The translations under genes were made by a program, and so were the position numbers. From Diatrype stigma (lineage: Eukaryota; Ascomycota; Sordariomycetes; Xylariales; Diatrypaceae), in NCBI GenBank assembly GCA_022225965.2, contig JAKJXP020000015.1:533750-597749 (forward strand): a stretch of 64,000 nt of DNA, given 5' to 3'. Shown here piece after piece: positions 23,773 to 35,591 of this stretch; within the stretch, counting starts at the first letter, position 1, and every line of letters begins with the position of its first letter. The notes below the pieces were generated by a model. The model saw only the letters and a list, made by a program, of their open reading frames with translations. It was not told where the DNA came from and did not search any database.

Positions 23773-25535
23773 ATGCAGAGACAAAACTTCAGTCGAATTG
23801 ACCCCAAAAGGAAACACACCACCGATCATCGCAAGAAGCAGTTCGCCGAGCCGGCTTATAAGGAGACACAATACCCTCATCGTCTGAATTTCTACGCCGC
23901 TCCCCCCACAGCCGACATCACGCTCGAACAGTTCGAACAGTGGGCGATTGATAGACTACGGGGTAAGCCAACCAACAGCCAATAGCCAAGGGACCAAAAG
24001 CCCCTGACCCCGATCCCCATCTGACACCTGCGATATCCAGTCCTCGCCGAGCTGGAAGCATGCTCTTTCCGCAACAAGACCCTGGCCGAGACGGCCGCCC
24101 ACATGAAGCCGCTACTGGACAAGTACCTGCGGCTCGACTCTAACTCGTCCTCCTCGACCAAACTCCATGACGAGCGCCAGAAGGACCATTACAGCCACTT
24201 CATATTACGGCTCGCCTTCGCCTCCACCGAGGACTTGCGCCGCCGGTTCACCCGCGTCGAGACCATGCTCTTCCGGTTGCGCCTGAACGACGAAACCGCC
24301 CGCGAGCGCAATGCATTCATACAGTCCCTCAGCCTCGACTGGGAGCCTGTCACGGCCAACGAGCGCACCAAGTATGCGACCGAGCTGTCAGCCACGAGCG
24401 GGAATCAAAAGCCCGGCGGCGGCGAGGAGGAGAGCTGGTTCAAGGTCGACTGGGAGCGGGTGCCTGATCTGGTCGAGGGGCGGAGGGTGTTCCTGAAGGC
24501 TGGCAAAGCATACGTGCCGTCGAAAGAACAAGCCAGTATGGTGGTAGCCGAGTTCGCTCAGAGACTCGAGCGCGCGTTAGAGGTAGGGCCTTCTCAGACT
24601 CAGATGCATCCGCGATAGCAGTGTTGTACGGTCGACTAACTCTACGCAAATTCTAGCTCACTGCGCGGGCTCTACCTCGACTTGATGAGGATGACCGCCT
24701 AACCCCCATTCTGGACCACCTGTCCAAGAACTTCGTAACCCCTGATGCTTCCTACAATAGCAGCGAATCAGCCGTTCCTGGCGCCGACATCTCGGCGCGA
24801 AATATAGATGCTTTGTCGTCCAGCTTTCCTCTCTGCATGCAAAGCTTACACCGGACCCTCCGCAGAGACGCACATCTCAAGCATTACGGCCGTCTACAGT
24901 ATACGCTTTTCCTCAAGGGGATTGGCCTGAACCTCGAGGAGTGTCTGCTCTTCTGGCGCAGTTCGTTCAACAAGATCACCGACGACACTTTCAACAAGGA
25001 GTATAGGTACAACGTGCGGCACGCGTACGGCGATGTGGGTGGAGATTCGAACCGGCGTGGAGGCGGCTACTCTCCCTTCTCCTGCCAGAAAATCTTGACG
25101 GAGCACCCACCGGGCCCGGGCGAGACCCACGGATGCCCATACCGGCATTTTAATCTCGAGAACCTCACGGCCCTGCTACAGTCCACGGGCATCTCAGATC
25201 GATCGGTCTTACAAGGCGTCAAAGAAGACAAGGAGAAGCAGAAGTTTCATATGGCATGCAATCGGTACGTTCCCCCCACCCTTCCCCCGCCTTTTCCCCG
25301 GGCTCTTTTACAAGTTGCCCTGGATATCTCTACCTCGCGTGGGCTGACCGCTTACAATTCTTTTAGTGTATTTGAGTTCGTCCACAAGAACGAAATTAGC
25401 AAGGCGAAGGACGAAGGCGTCATGACCACAGCACAGCTAGAGACGATTGTCCACCCCAACGAGTACTTCAAACGAAGCTACCTGCTTAAAAATCTAGGCA
25501 AGGCGAATACCGAGGACGTGAAGATGGAAGGCTAG
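23773..25535 (+). CDS. pri2: DNA primase large subunit (PRI2/p58)
   Basis: The iron-sulfur subunit of primase in the DNA polymerase alpha-primase complex, which starts RNA primers in the nucleus. It has four exons: 23773-23962, 24041-24582, 24657-25264 and 25367-25535 (introns of 78, 74 and 102 nt), making 502 aa. The N-terminal domain has YPHRLNFY, the LEQFEQWAIDRLR block, and HMKPLLDKYL followed by DERQKDHYSHFILRLAF. The C-terminal [4Fe-4S] cysteines are Cys304 (FPLC), Cys387 (FSCQ), Cys404 (HGCPYRHF) and Cys445 (HMACNR). Their spacing (83, 17, 41) matches the yeast and human pattern. Length is normal and nothing is broken. The cell-cycle box upstream agrees with the role. Confidence 0.97.
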
Positions 25536-26972
25536 CTAGCCTAAGCGCTTGATTTACTCTTAATGTTTAGTCGATTGGATCCTGCGAAGTTGGGGGACCA
25601 AGCCAGGTGGAGAACAGTGGAAGCTCCCAGGACATGGGCTTGATAGCCGTCTAAGGTTGAATGAGGGCATGGAAACGGACGTCTGGTTGGGTATGTATCA
25701 CATGAAGGATAGCAAAGCCTATTTTCGTTTCTGGAGTTGGGCGTCGGTTTGTTCACATTATCCATAGCACGATGCGCCCCCTTTCAGGCTGCTAAGTAAC
25801 TAGAATCAGAAATACTTCAGGCCGCTATCCTCCCCATTATGTGACCTGGTGGCTGGTATGTTGTTGACTTTCGTGCCGGAATACGAAGCAGAATTGTCGG
25901 TGAGAGCTCTAGTTGCCCGGAAAGCACCCAGCTGCGATACCAAACAAGTTATAACTACCACAAACAGCCCAATCTAGAGCATTCTTTAAACGCCGAAGGT
26001 GAGTCAAACGGTCAAACTCCCTTACCGACCAGGGATTCGGCCTGGACGTTAGGTGTTAGCTAAGCAAGCGTCAGGCCTCAATAAGTGCAAAAAGAAGGAA
26101 AAATTCGACCTGGCTAGGCCTCCTTCCGAACGTTACCTAAATACCAAGAAACCAAGCACAGCCCACATCGCATGTCCGGTCTAAGGGCGGTAATGAAGAA
26201 GAAAGATGCAATTACAGAGTCGGGATCGTTATACACACGCCCTCCCCACCTCCAGGCTATTTGTAGGTGCAATACATAGTACGTGCCGTTCGCCAGGTAC
26301 GAAGCTATCACTAACACCGACCACTACGAAAGCCTCACTTTTTAAGGTTGCCCGACTGTCTCAAACATACATGATACTATAGTATAGCGGGTTGAACAGG
26401 TTGTGTTTATACCTCCTCGACCTTCCCTATTTGGGAAGGGAATTATGGAGAGAAACTAGGGACGCTAGCTAGTACTAGCTTCCCCTGTTCCCACCTAATC
26501 CCCACCCAAATCCCCCCTATACTTACCTGTTGCTGTCGCAACAGCCTCCTTCTTCCTCCACCCACCTACCCAATCCTAATACCTACCCACACAATACCGT
26601 ATTCGAAGGAGGGACGCGTCGAGTACTGCTTATCGATATACAATTAGTTCCCAAGTTAAAATTTTCAAGGTCCGGGAGAATTTTCTTACCTAAGTTGTAT
26701 GGGGGGGCATTCGTCCGGAATGAAGGCGTTGGAACAGAAGTGGTGGGAGGGAACGTAGGTAGGTCGTCGGAAGGAAGGAAGATCGAAAGGAAGGAAATCC
26801 TATTAATATACCTAAGTTAGCATTAGGTTAATGTTAAAAAACAACCAAGTAAAATCCAGCGAGGCAATTTGTACTGTAGTCCGGTAGGAATAGCCTTAAA
26901 GGGCACTGGCCGTCAAAGAAGTGTACATAAGTGCGATGAAACCAACGGAAAATTAATAGCAGGGAAGCAATT

Positions 26973-27056
26973 GCAGGAAATTAACAGCAGGAAATTAACA
27001 GCAGGAAATCAACAGCAGGAAATTAACAGCAGGAAATCAACAGTAGGAAAATCCTG
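26973..27056. repeat. 14-bp tandem repeat
   Basis: Unit GCAGGAAATTAACA (T/C variable at one site). Copies start at 26973, 26987, 27001, 27015 and 27029, with a degenerate sixth at 27043. The exact 14-bp period makes it a minisatellite. The period is not a multiple of three, so a coding role is unlikely. Confidence 0.9.
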
Positions 27057-27214
27057 CTGCAATGCCCAATTGTATTGCAATAACTGACCTGGCTGGTACG
27101 TTAATGGAACGTTGGAACAACTGACTTACCTGGCACATTGCAATTGTATGGGAACAAAGAGACTGTTAACCCTAGGAATCACCGTTAGCCAAAACGCCTA
27201 GAATTGAAGGCGTT

Positions 27215-27299
27215 GCAATTGCAGGCGCATAGCAATTGCAGGCGTACAGCAATTGCAGACGTACAGCAATTGCAGGCGTACAGCAATTGCAGGCGTTGC
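27215..27299. repeat. 17-bp tandem repeat built on CAATTG
   Basis: Unit GCAATTGCAGGCGTACA. Copies start at 27215, 27232, 27249, 27266 and 27283. Each contains the palindrome GCAATTGC. Related CAATTG words flank the array, at 26968-26974 and around 27065 and 27140. Confidence 0.9.
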
Positions 27300-27518
27300 A
27301 ATTGAAGGAATCGGAAGTTACAGAAGGGATGGAATCGAACCTTATATGGAGTGGTTTGTTTGAAGTTGTAAAAGGAAGGAATTCTAAGCTGGAAGAAACC
27401 CTTCAAACAATTAACAAATACAGCTTCAGAAACGCGTCAATATAACAACAACAAAACAACAGCAGCAGTATTGCAAATAAACAACCAGAACGGGATAAGT
27501 ACGGCTTTAGTGGGTAAA

Positions 27519-27602
27519 GTTAGCCCTTCAGTGGGTGGAGTTAGCCCTTCAGTGGGTGGAGTTAGCCCTTCAGTGGGTGGAGTTAGCTCTTCAGTAGGTG
27601 GG
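27519..27602. repeat. 21-bp tandem repeat
   Basis: Unit GTTAGCCCTTCAGTGGGTGGA, with four copies starting at 27519, 27540, 27561 and 27582. The 21-bp period keeps frame on both strands (SPSVGGV forwards, PTEGLTP backwards), but the surrounding open frames are short and show no domain. Confidence 0.88.
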
Positions 27603-28145
27603 GAAGATCTACGGTCCGGAATAGGTTTAGCATCGAGGAGGTATAAACACCACTCACATGCACATTGCAACATTACGTACTACATACATACCCAATGATA
27701 GTCCACGTGCTTCTTTTACGTCTTGAGAACACTCAACCCCATGGCTTTCACAGGTAAATGAGAATATCCATTGCCGTCATCTCGAACGCTCGAAAGGGTG
27801 TCAAGCATTATATGCAGCTCAACAAGAGTTTAGTCCTGTGCGGAACCTGCATATAGATACTCCAACTTCATAAACAGACAAATACCGAATTAATATGCTG
27901 GACGTTGGATCTGTTACCCACGTTGTGAGACCCCGCTTACTTACAACAGCAGGAAGCAGCACGGCCCGGAAGATGTTGCCAAGCAGAATAGGCACATTAA
28001 TCTACGCATATGTATGCATAATCAAATTATATACTACCTACCTACCGCGGATAATTCAGCCAAGACGATGCACCGATGCTTTTTTAAGTTACTGTGATTG
28101 TGTAGTTGTGTGGTTGTAAGGGAGATAATGTGCGTTTGAATGTAT

Positions 28146-28146
28146 G

Positions 28147-28177
<31 letters not shown>

Positions 28178-28193
28178 TGTGCGTGTGTGTGTG
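28146..28193. repeat. GT microsatellite, interrupted
   Basis: About 22 GT units with small interruptions (GTGGTGT, GTGCGTG) in a spacer. It shows no relation to a gene. Confidence 0.85.
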
Positions 28194-30477
28194 TCCATGT
28201 ATGTGCCTCTCTGCATCGTCTCATTTAAGCCCTTGGCACATCCACTGTCACTAATTAGCTGAGTCCCGGCCTGCAGTCAACAGAAACTTTCAACACTCGA
28301 CTCGAAGGAACACTTGGCCATTGTCAGGCCTCGAACGAATCCCAACAGCCGCCTCTCGTCCATTCATTCAGGCTCATGCACTCGTCTCTGGCCAACCGCT
28401 AGATCTGTACCCAAATGCGGGCCGACGATGGGTATCCCCGTGCCCGGTTATGCCTATGATATAAGCCGGGCTTGCCCAGTTTCTAGACCACATCCAGGGC
28501 GTCCCAAGCCTCCCAAGCTCTCCAAGGCGCCCCAAGGTTGCCAGTAGTTGCCAGGCCTCTGCGCTACTCAGGTGGTTCTTACCTACTTTGCTTGGCGCTG
28601 CACCTAATCTTTGGAATCTCCCTACACTAATTGCCTAGCTCTGCGCATCAGGGACTGTGATAGGAGGTGTTTACACCTACCTACCAAGCCTACCCATTGT
28701 GCTGTGCAGTGATATAAGGTACGCGGGTCTTTCCTATCTCTTGGACAGTATGTACAGTATGTACAGTATGCATATTGACTACATGCGAGTCCTACATGTT
28801 GTGTGGTTGTCGTGCTGTCAGGCTGTGTGTCGTGCGGTACTGGTTCTGATCGTTCGATACTTACGTTATCCGTGCCTACATACATGTATACTCCCTTATC
28901 AATTAGCATGTTCTTATCGGCCTACTGTGTCTACCTACCTACCTCCATACATACCCTGATACCACACCAGTCTCTGCATAATTGACCTCCCACAGGTATC
29001 TGCCTACATACCTGCCTACATACCTACCCACCTGCATATATTTCTACGTAGTACTTACATACATACAGACATACTGACATGTAGTACGTAGTCTAATAGG
29101 CCTTACCTTCCAGCCCGCCAGCCCGCCAGCCCGCCAGCCTGCCAGCCTGCCTACTACCTATAGCATCCCTCCCACTGCCTACCTACCTCACCACTACCTA
29201 CCCAATCTGCCAATTAACAACACGATTCGAACGAGGCCAAGAACCAGCTTCCTCGCTTGCAGCCTACCTGGGCACCGCCTCTACCGCCACTTTCCCCTCG
29301 GAGCAGGTGGAAGCAATCAATTCGGTCATCGTGTGCGAGTGCGTCCAGATTGTCTCTCTCTCTCTCTCTGTGTGTGCTTGTGTGTAGGTCAAGACCCAAG
29401 TACCAATACCAATATTCCCATCGGGCTTCCCAGGCCTCTTAAATATTAAAGTTTTGGGAAACCTGCTCCCCGCATTTCCCTTTACAGTGCACACCGGTGT
29501 TTAGTGCTAACTGAATCAACTATCAAGTCAGTGACCAGTTATCGTCATCCCAGGCTACGAACCCTCATATTCTCTCCATCTTCTCTTCACTTCATCCCCT
29601 GCCTACCTACATACATACGTACGTACTCCATCCTACTCCATGCTCCATGCTCCATGCTCCATGCCCCATATCCATTGCCATTGCCATATTCATACTACCG
29701 CCAACCCCCCCTCCGACCAAACATATTTCTAATTATACCCTACGTCTCTTTCTGACCTACCTCCCTACTGCCTACAACCTACTATCTACAACTCACACCC
29801 TATCACGAGTCCTAGAACTAACTATCTCGCAGTACAGGCTCCAGTACAGATAGACCTAATCTCACCGCAGAAGAAACGATTATCTCTTTGTCGCAATTCG
29901 TCGCGAGGGTCTTTCTTCTACCCTCCTCTAGCCGGGGCAACCGATACAATACACCTGTTCATCGATCTTGCGAATGTGGTCGGCCTCGCATTATATCCGT
30001 GATCGCCCTTTCCCAGATTAGAATTATCCGACAATTCAGACTGTTCCGTCATCGTCATATTTTACTCCACACCGACCCAAGTCCTAATTCCTAGACCCGA
30101 ACTCCTTCCTCCGATACCCCCGTCGCCTCAGCACGACATACGACACACGGCACCCGGCATACGACACCCTTCAACGTCTCAACGGGCGTTATCCCCATGC
30201 CCTCGCCGTATCTACTCAGCTGATTGGCAAACACCATTATACAATCGGTCAACAAAACGGCTTCACGAAGGACCACCGTCACTCCTCTCCTTGCCGTCCT
30301 AGATCGCTTGTTTCATCCTCCCTAGCATACAATTGGATCACGCGAGACCCCCCAATCCAAGTTGCGATCCTGTATCTCCGTTGAGTGGCGAGAGCCTTGC
30401 TGTACGATTTCAGATCAGAGTTTCTTGGTTAGAAGCCAATCTGTACCGACTTGCTACCGAGCACTTGACACGAGAGT

Positions 30478-32193
30478 ATGGGAAACCAGAACTCGAAGGA
30501 GGGCGGAGGCGTACCGTCTAAAGGTCCGCTCGCCTCTCCCGAGTTCCAGTCCTACCCTTCGTTCAGTAGGTCCGATACCAAGGAGTCCTCCCGTTCATTC
30601 CGGTCCCTCCGGTCCAAGATACCCGGCGGGAAAACAGACAGCCCACGGAACTCTACTATCCTCTCGAATGGAAATGGAGAAGCATCAGCGGATAAATCGG
30701 ATGTGGCGTCCGTGCGATCTGGGAAGAGTAGCAAATCGAGGGCGAGTGTTAGTCGTCTCGAATCGATCAACACGCAGTCTTCTGCTCCCCAAACCCCCCA
30801 ATCCGAAAACGTAACCTCTCCATTTGGAGAAGACCAGCCGCCGCCGTCTCCTATCCAATCGAATTCGATGAAGGCCGGCCATGGGGATATTGGTGCAGCT
30901 CAGGCTTCCGGTGAAGTAGACCACGTTTCTGACCAGCCACCTTCTGGGGCGGGCAATGCGAATGTGCAACAACCAGGCGCATCTATCCTGGTGAAGAAAG
31001 AGGATACTATCAATCCGATACTAACGAGTAGTTCGAACCTCATGGTCAAGGACGACGTCACGCCTAGCGGTGTTGCTATGAGTGAAATCAAAGACATCGA
31101 TCTGGATGACTTTATCAAGAGGCTTCTCGATGCCGCATACGCTGGCAAGGTCACCAAGAGCGTCTGCTTGAAGAACGCTGAGATCGTTGCCATCTGTCAA
31201 AGGGCCCGCGAATGCTTCTTGTCACAGCCAGCCCTGCTGGAACTCGATGCCCCCGTGAAAATCGTTGGTGACGTTCATGGCCAATACACCGATCTCATCC
31301 GTATGTTCGAAATGTGCGGATTCCCTCCCAGCTCCAACTATCTTTTTCTCGGCGATTACGTGGATCGTGGAAAGCAGTCCTTAGAGACTATATTGCTTCT
31401 GCTGTGTTACAAGCTCAAGTACCCCGAGAACTTCTTCCTCCTACGGGGGAATCACGAGTGCGCCAACGTAACCAGGGTATATGGATTTTATGACGAGTGC
31501 AAGCGGAGGTGCAATGTCAAGATCTGGAAAACCTTCATCGATTGCTTTAACACGCTTCCGATTGCATCCATCGTCGCCGGCAAAATCTTCTGTGTCCATG
31601 GCGGCTTGTCCCCAGCCCTTAGTCACATGGATGATATCCGCAACATTGCTCGCCCTACCGATGTGCCGGACTATGGCTTACTGAACGACTTGCTTTGGTC
31701 CGACCCTGCCGACATGGAACAGGATTGGGAAGCCAACGAAAGGGGTGTTAGTTATTGTTTTGGCAAGAAAGTTATTACCGATTTCCTAGCAACACATGAT
31801 TTCGATCTTGTTTGCCGCGCACACATGGTGGTCGAGGACGGTTACGAATTCTTTAATGACAGAGTTCTGGTGACAGTCTTCAGTGCACCGAACGTAAAGC
31901 ATCCCGATCCCGTATCCCGATTGATTCTTCTAATGCTGACGATGTGTATAGTACTGCGGCGAGTTCGACAACTGGGGTGCTGTCATGTCCGTCTCTTCTG
32001 AACTTCTTTGCAGCTTCGAGCTGCTCAAACCCCTTGATTCCTCAGCGCTTAAGAGCCATATCAAGAAAGGCCGAAACAAGCGGAACACCATGCTGAACAG
32101 TCCGGTGAGTTGAATCCCGTATCAATCCTCATCTACTCGGCCTCAGCTAATGTTTTATTGTAGCCTGCAAGCGTCTATCCTCAGAGTGTATAG
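30478..32193 (+). CDS. ppz1: PPZ-type serine/threonine protein phosphatase
   Basis: A PP1-related metallophosphatase of the PPZ class, which in fungi acts in salt tolerance, ion homeostasis and wall integrity. It has three exons, 30478-31893, 31952-32104 and 32164-32193 (introns of 58 and 59 nt), giving 532 aa. The N-terminus MGNQNSK is a good N-myristoylation signal, like that of yeast Ppz1. Residues 3-205 are Ser-rich and disordered. The catalytic domain (about 208-505) has GDVHG (264-268), GDYVDRG (292-298), GNHE (324-327), CVHGGLSP and, restored across intron 1, [13 protein letters not shown]. The tail ends [10 protein letters not shown], typical of the class. Without splicing the frame would run into a false C-terminus. 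The assignment is secure; regulation by Hal3-like proteins is inferred from the family. Confidence 0.96.
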
Positions 32194-33865
32194 GAATCCC
32201 TCAGGGTTGGCTCGGAAGGGAATATCTATCACAACTGTGTAGACGAAAACTTATCACGGAGACATGATTTTTCAAGGGTTCCAAACGCAAGCACATGAGA
32301 GTTTATTTATTTTTATTTTCCAGTTTCCGCGGGCTTTCGTACAGGCATAACGATAGGGCCACAGAAAGAGCTCGACTTCTGCGGAAATGAATGGTGGTGG
32401 AACGCATGTGGATCACAGGCGCGAGATACACAGCAGAAGTCGTACTCGGCTTACCAATCCTAGTCCGGAGCATTCCGCTCGGCTTCAGGTGGCGAAGGGT
32501 GTAACAATCCGAGCCAGGCCAGGAGGGTCCAGAAACGGTCCTGCACGGCGGCCTGTCCGTCCAAGGGGTAGCTGATGAGGTAGAAGAGCGTCGGCCAGCC
32601 ACGCGGTTATAGAGGTGGGATGTGATCTTATCTTGTCCCACTTCGTCCCAGTACGAAGGAGACGCAGAGACGAGGATGCAACACGCTACATTAAGGGGGA
32701 GGAAGATGAGACAGAGAGCCTTGTACAATATGTTGTTGGAGTCGTCGTGGGCCCGCCTCGTTCGCCGCTCCTCAGCGGCGCATTCATGAGGCCCGTTTGC
32801 TTGCTGTTAGTTATGAGGTTAGGTAGTTTTTAACAGAGAGAAAGTGGCGGAAGATAATGGATTCCATCTTGGAAGTGTATTTTCATGTCAGTATAGTGAC
32901 AAGTGAGTCGGTGATGCCATACTTCCTGCGAGGGTGTCAGTAGCCGGGAGCAGCAGCAGCAGCAGCAGCCTCGGCCAGGACTTGTTTGTCAGCTACCAAG
33001 GTATGTAAAATGTATGTAATCCGTACACGTGCCATTGCTGCCAAATTTTCCTTTCTGGAGCGACACAAATCCATTCACCTATCCCGCCACCGATGCTGCA
33101 GTGGAACTAGTTCGCAGAGCGTACTTCCCCCTTTTTAGTGTATGGCAAGAGACCACCCAGGCGAATTACTATCGAGCGAATCAAGTCCCGTCCCATCGAC
33201 CTGACTTACATATACCGTCATAGGCGACCACAGAGCCCTGACACAAGCCCTGCGTAAGGTGGATAGCCAATATAAAGTATGCTCGTGGAAGAACGGCTCC
33301 ATGCTTTCGACTACTAGCCTTTCTCCTTGCCTTGGACAACATTTCCCTGCGTACATAGATATAGGGGTCTAGCTCAGGTAGACAAATAATACATAACTCG
33401 GCATTCAGGGGCTGACATGTGATGGATACCGGGGTATTAGCCCCGGTACCGACTCTCTACAGGACGCACACGTAGGACCAAAGACCTGGTTACCTAACTT
33501 GTAAGTTGTGCTTGATGACTTTACCTAGTGGTCAGTAATCCCCCATCGAGTCCGATGAGCGCGGTTTCTTTTCCCCTTTTGTTTAGGTAGGTAGGCACAT
33601 ATACGCAGACAGGCAGTGCGGTAGGGCAGGGCAGGGCAGGGGCAGCATCCGTTCTTCTCACCTGTCAGTATAACGTATCCTATCGTAGTTTCTCTGTTCG
33701 TGCACGTGTGTAATAAGTCTTCTAACCCATTTTCATACATACAGTTGCACGTCCGTGGCCATTTTTCTTTCGTGCTTGTCTTTTGCCGGGGCTACTCTTC
33801 GCATAGGATATATATTCTAGTAAGTAGCTCTTCTCGTCAAGCTGGTTAAAGGCCATCTTGCCGTT

Positions 33866-33978
33866 GAAAAAAATAAAAATAAAAAAAAAATAAAAAAAAA
33901 TAAAAAAAAAATAAATAAAAAAGAAAAAAAAAAATTAAAGAATAAAAAAATTAAAAATTAAAAAATAAAAATAAAAAA
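33866..33978. repeat. A-rich low-complexity tract
   Basis: More than 110 bp of A runs broken by single T residues (AAAAATAAAAAT style) and very few other bases. It may be an old poly(A)-derived tail of a retro-copied element or simple slippage DNA; no LINE or SINE body can be recognised beside it. Confidence 0.85.
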
Positions 33979-34994
33979 AGAACTCGTCTATCCGATCCCC
34001 TCCCATGTCCCTGAGACCGACGTATTACTTTTCTTACTCAACCTCAAGCTGCCTTCCCATAATCCATAATATTCCGTAACTATCCCTACCAGCCGGCGGT
34101 CGAGCAACTCACTAACCAGAAACGTATGAAGCCTCTAGCAGAATTTTAGGGGATGTTCAGTCTTCGATATATAGTGGAATACTTGTTTATTCTTACTCAC
34201 TCTTTTGTACTCTCCCACTCTCTCACTCCCTGTATGTATCATCGAATCCATCAAGAAGGGTTGTGTGTCCACCAGCTAGGTAGATGTACACCGATGTTAA
34301 GTTTGAGATATGCTAGGTTACTCCAGTCGGTATTTGCCCGTTGGTCCTGGTTGAACTAGGTATCGTGATCAGAACCACTTATTCCATTGGGGGCTCTATC
34401 ATTAACCTCTTGATGGTTCATACTAGACAAGATTCAAGGATGATTCACCCTGCGTCTGGGAGTTGTGTGTGTGTGTGATACAACTGTAGCTGGTGTACAA
34501 TATCTTGGGCAAATATCTACCTGCTTAATCAAAGATACTTGGGAAACAATCTTACTGATCACCACATATATAACTAATAATATAAATATATAGGTCATTG
34601 TTACTGTTACTAATATGGTTCGGGCATAATAATCTACTACACCCTCCATATCCCTTTTCCTCCCGTGCCTCGTTGCTTCCGGTGCCCCTAGCTTCTCTTC
34701 CGGGTATTTCGAACATCCAATAAATATAAATAGTCTACAGGTCCAAAAGGATCCACCTTCCAAACCTTCCCTTTTATAACAACAACGCAACAACAACTTC
34801 CGGCTCGTCAGCTGCTTTCGTTCGCCCGCCCGCCGTCCCACTCAAACAACAGAAAATAAAGGCACAAAACCGGAATATCACTAAGGGGGTTATCTACAGG
34901 TTTTGCTTTATATATACCGACGTGGGCTGCCCCTAGCTAACCTTCGTCGTACGTACGTAAGCCGCTGGCTACAGCGCTGCCGTTCCGTTCTGCC

Positions 34995-35074
34995 CGGCAG
35001 CAGCAGCTTCGCTACTGCCCCTTTGGCATATCCGGGCATATCGTCACAAACGGGCAACAGCAGCTTCGCTGCTG
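34995..35074. repeat. two related CAGCAGCTTCGCTGCTG hairpins
   Basis: A perfect hairpin, CAGCAGCTTCGCTGCTG, lies at 35058-35074. An imperfect relative (GGCAGCAGCAGCTTCGCTACTGCC) starts at 34995. Both share CAGCAGCTTCGCT. They are about 60 bp apart in a spacer. The origin is unknown. Confidence 0.6.
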
Positions 35075-35591
35075 CTGGGCCGCTGCTACTTAGCTAGGCG
35101 GGGGCTCACGCTCCACCCAATACTACGTTCTTATACCAAACCTCGTTGCCGTTGATCTGAAGTGATTTGTAGACTAAAATGGCATGCACATGGCTAGAGA
35201 GATGAAAAACTTCGGGCAAAATATTAGTCTGTGTATTGTTAATACTACTGTAACAGGATCTATATAAGGCAAAAATCAATAGCAAGTATGGTTATACAGT
35301 TGAACACCTGAGACCTCCCACCCGGAGAGCGTCCGAGGCATGAATTTGCAGTGCGAGCAAGTCCGATCACCCTTTGGTGTGCCCCTATATAAGAGTGATA
35401 TCGCATATGTTGGAGGGCCTTATTTGCTGTGGATCGTTGATGTGTGCTCCGGCTGGCAATTAAATATAGTTTACGCTATTTTCCGAGGTTGAAGAAGCAG
35501 GGCGGGCTCGATGATCGGACATCCCAGCGAGAAGAAACCTCGTGAGCATCAGCCAAAAGACCAGACAGAAAGCGGCAACCGCCAAGAAGAC

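Larger units (their letters stand above)
25536..30477. other. 4.9-kb repeat-rich spacer, PRI2 to PPZ gene
   Basis: No supported gene. It carries three separate tandem arrays at 26.97-27.60 kb (listed separately), a GT microsatellite, TACCTACATA-type runs near 28.85-29.10 kb, an eight-base CCAGCCCG array near 29109-29150, and CTCCATG repeats near 29636-29665. The last roughly 900 bp are pyrimidine-rich and probably include the leader of the phosphatase gene. Confidence 0.5.
32194..35591. other. 3.4-kb spacer between PPZ gene and KMT6 gene (convergent)
   Basis: It contains an (AGC)n run near 32949-32970, the A-rich tract at 33866-33978 and a repeated GC-rich hairpin near 35.0 kb. I found no gene with support. 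The genes on both sides point into this interval. Confidence 0.5.

Noticed and set aside
27300..27345. GGTTCGATTCC-like word on the minus strand (tRNA B box)
   Set aside because: No A box at the right distance and no cloverleaf can be drawn around it.
26973..27602. Possible CRISPR-like array
   Set aside because: The units are directly adjacent, with no unique spacers, and the genome is eukaryotic; these are minisatellites.
27471..27698. Frame encoding four SPSVGGV repeats
   Set aside because: The frame exists only because the tandem unit is 21 bp; the flanks have no coding character.
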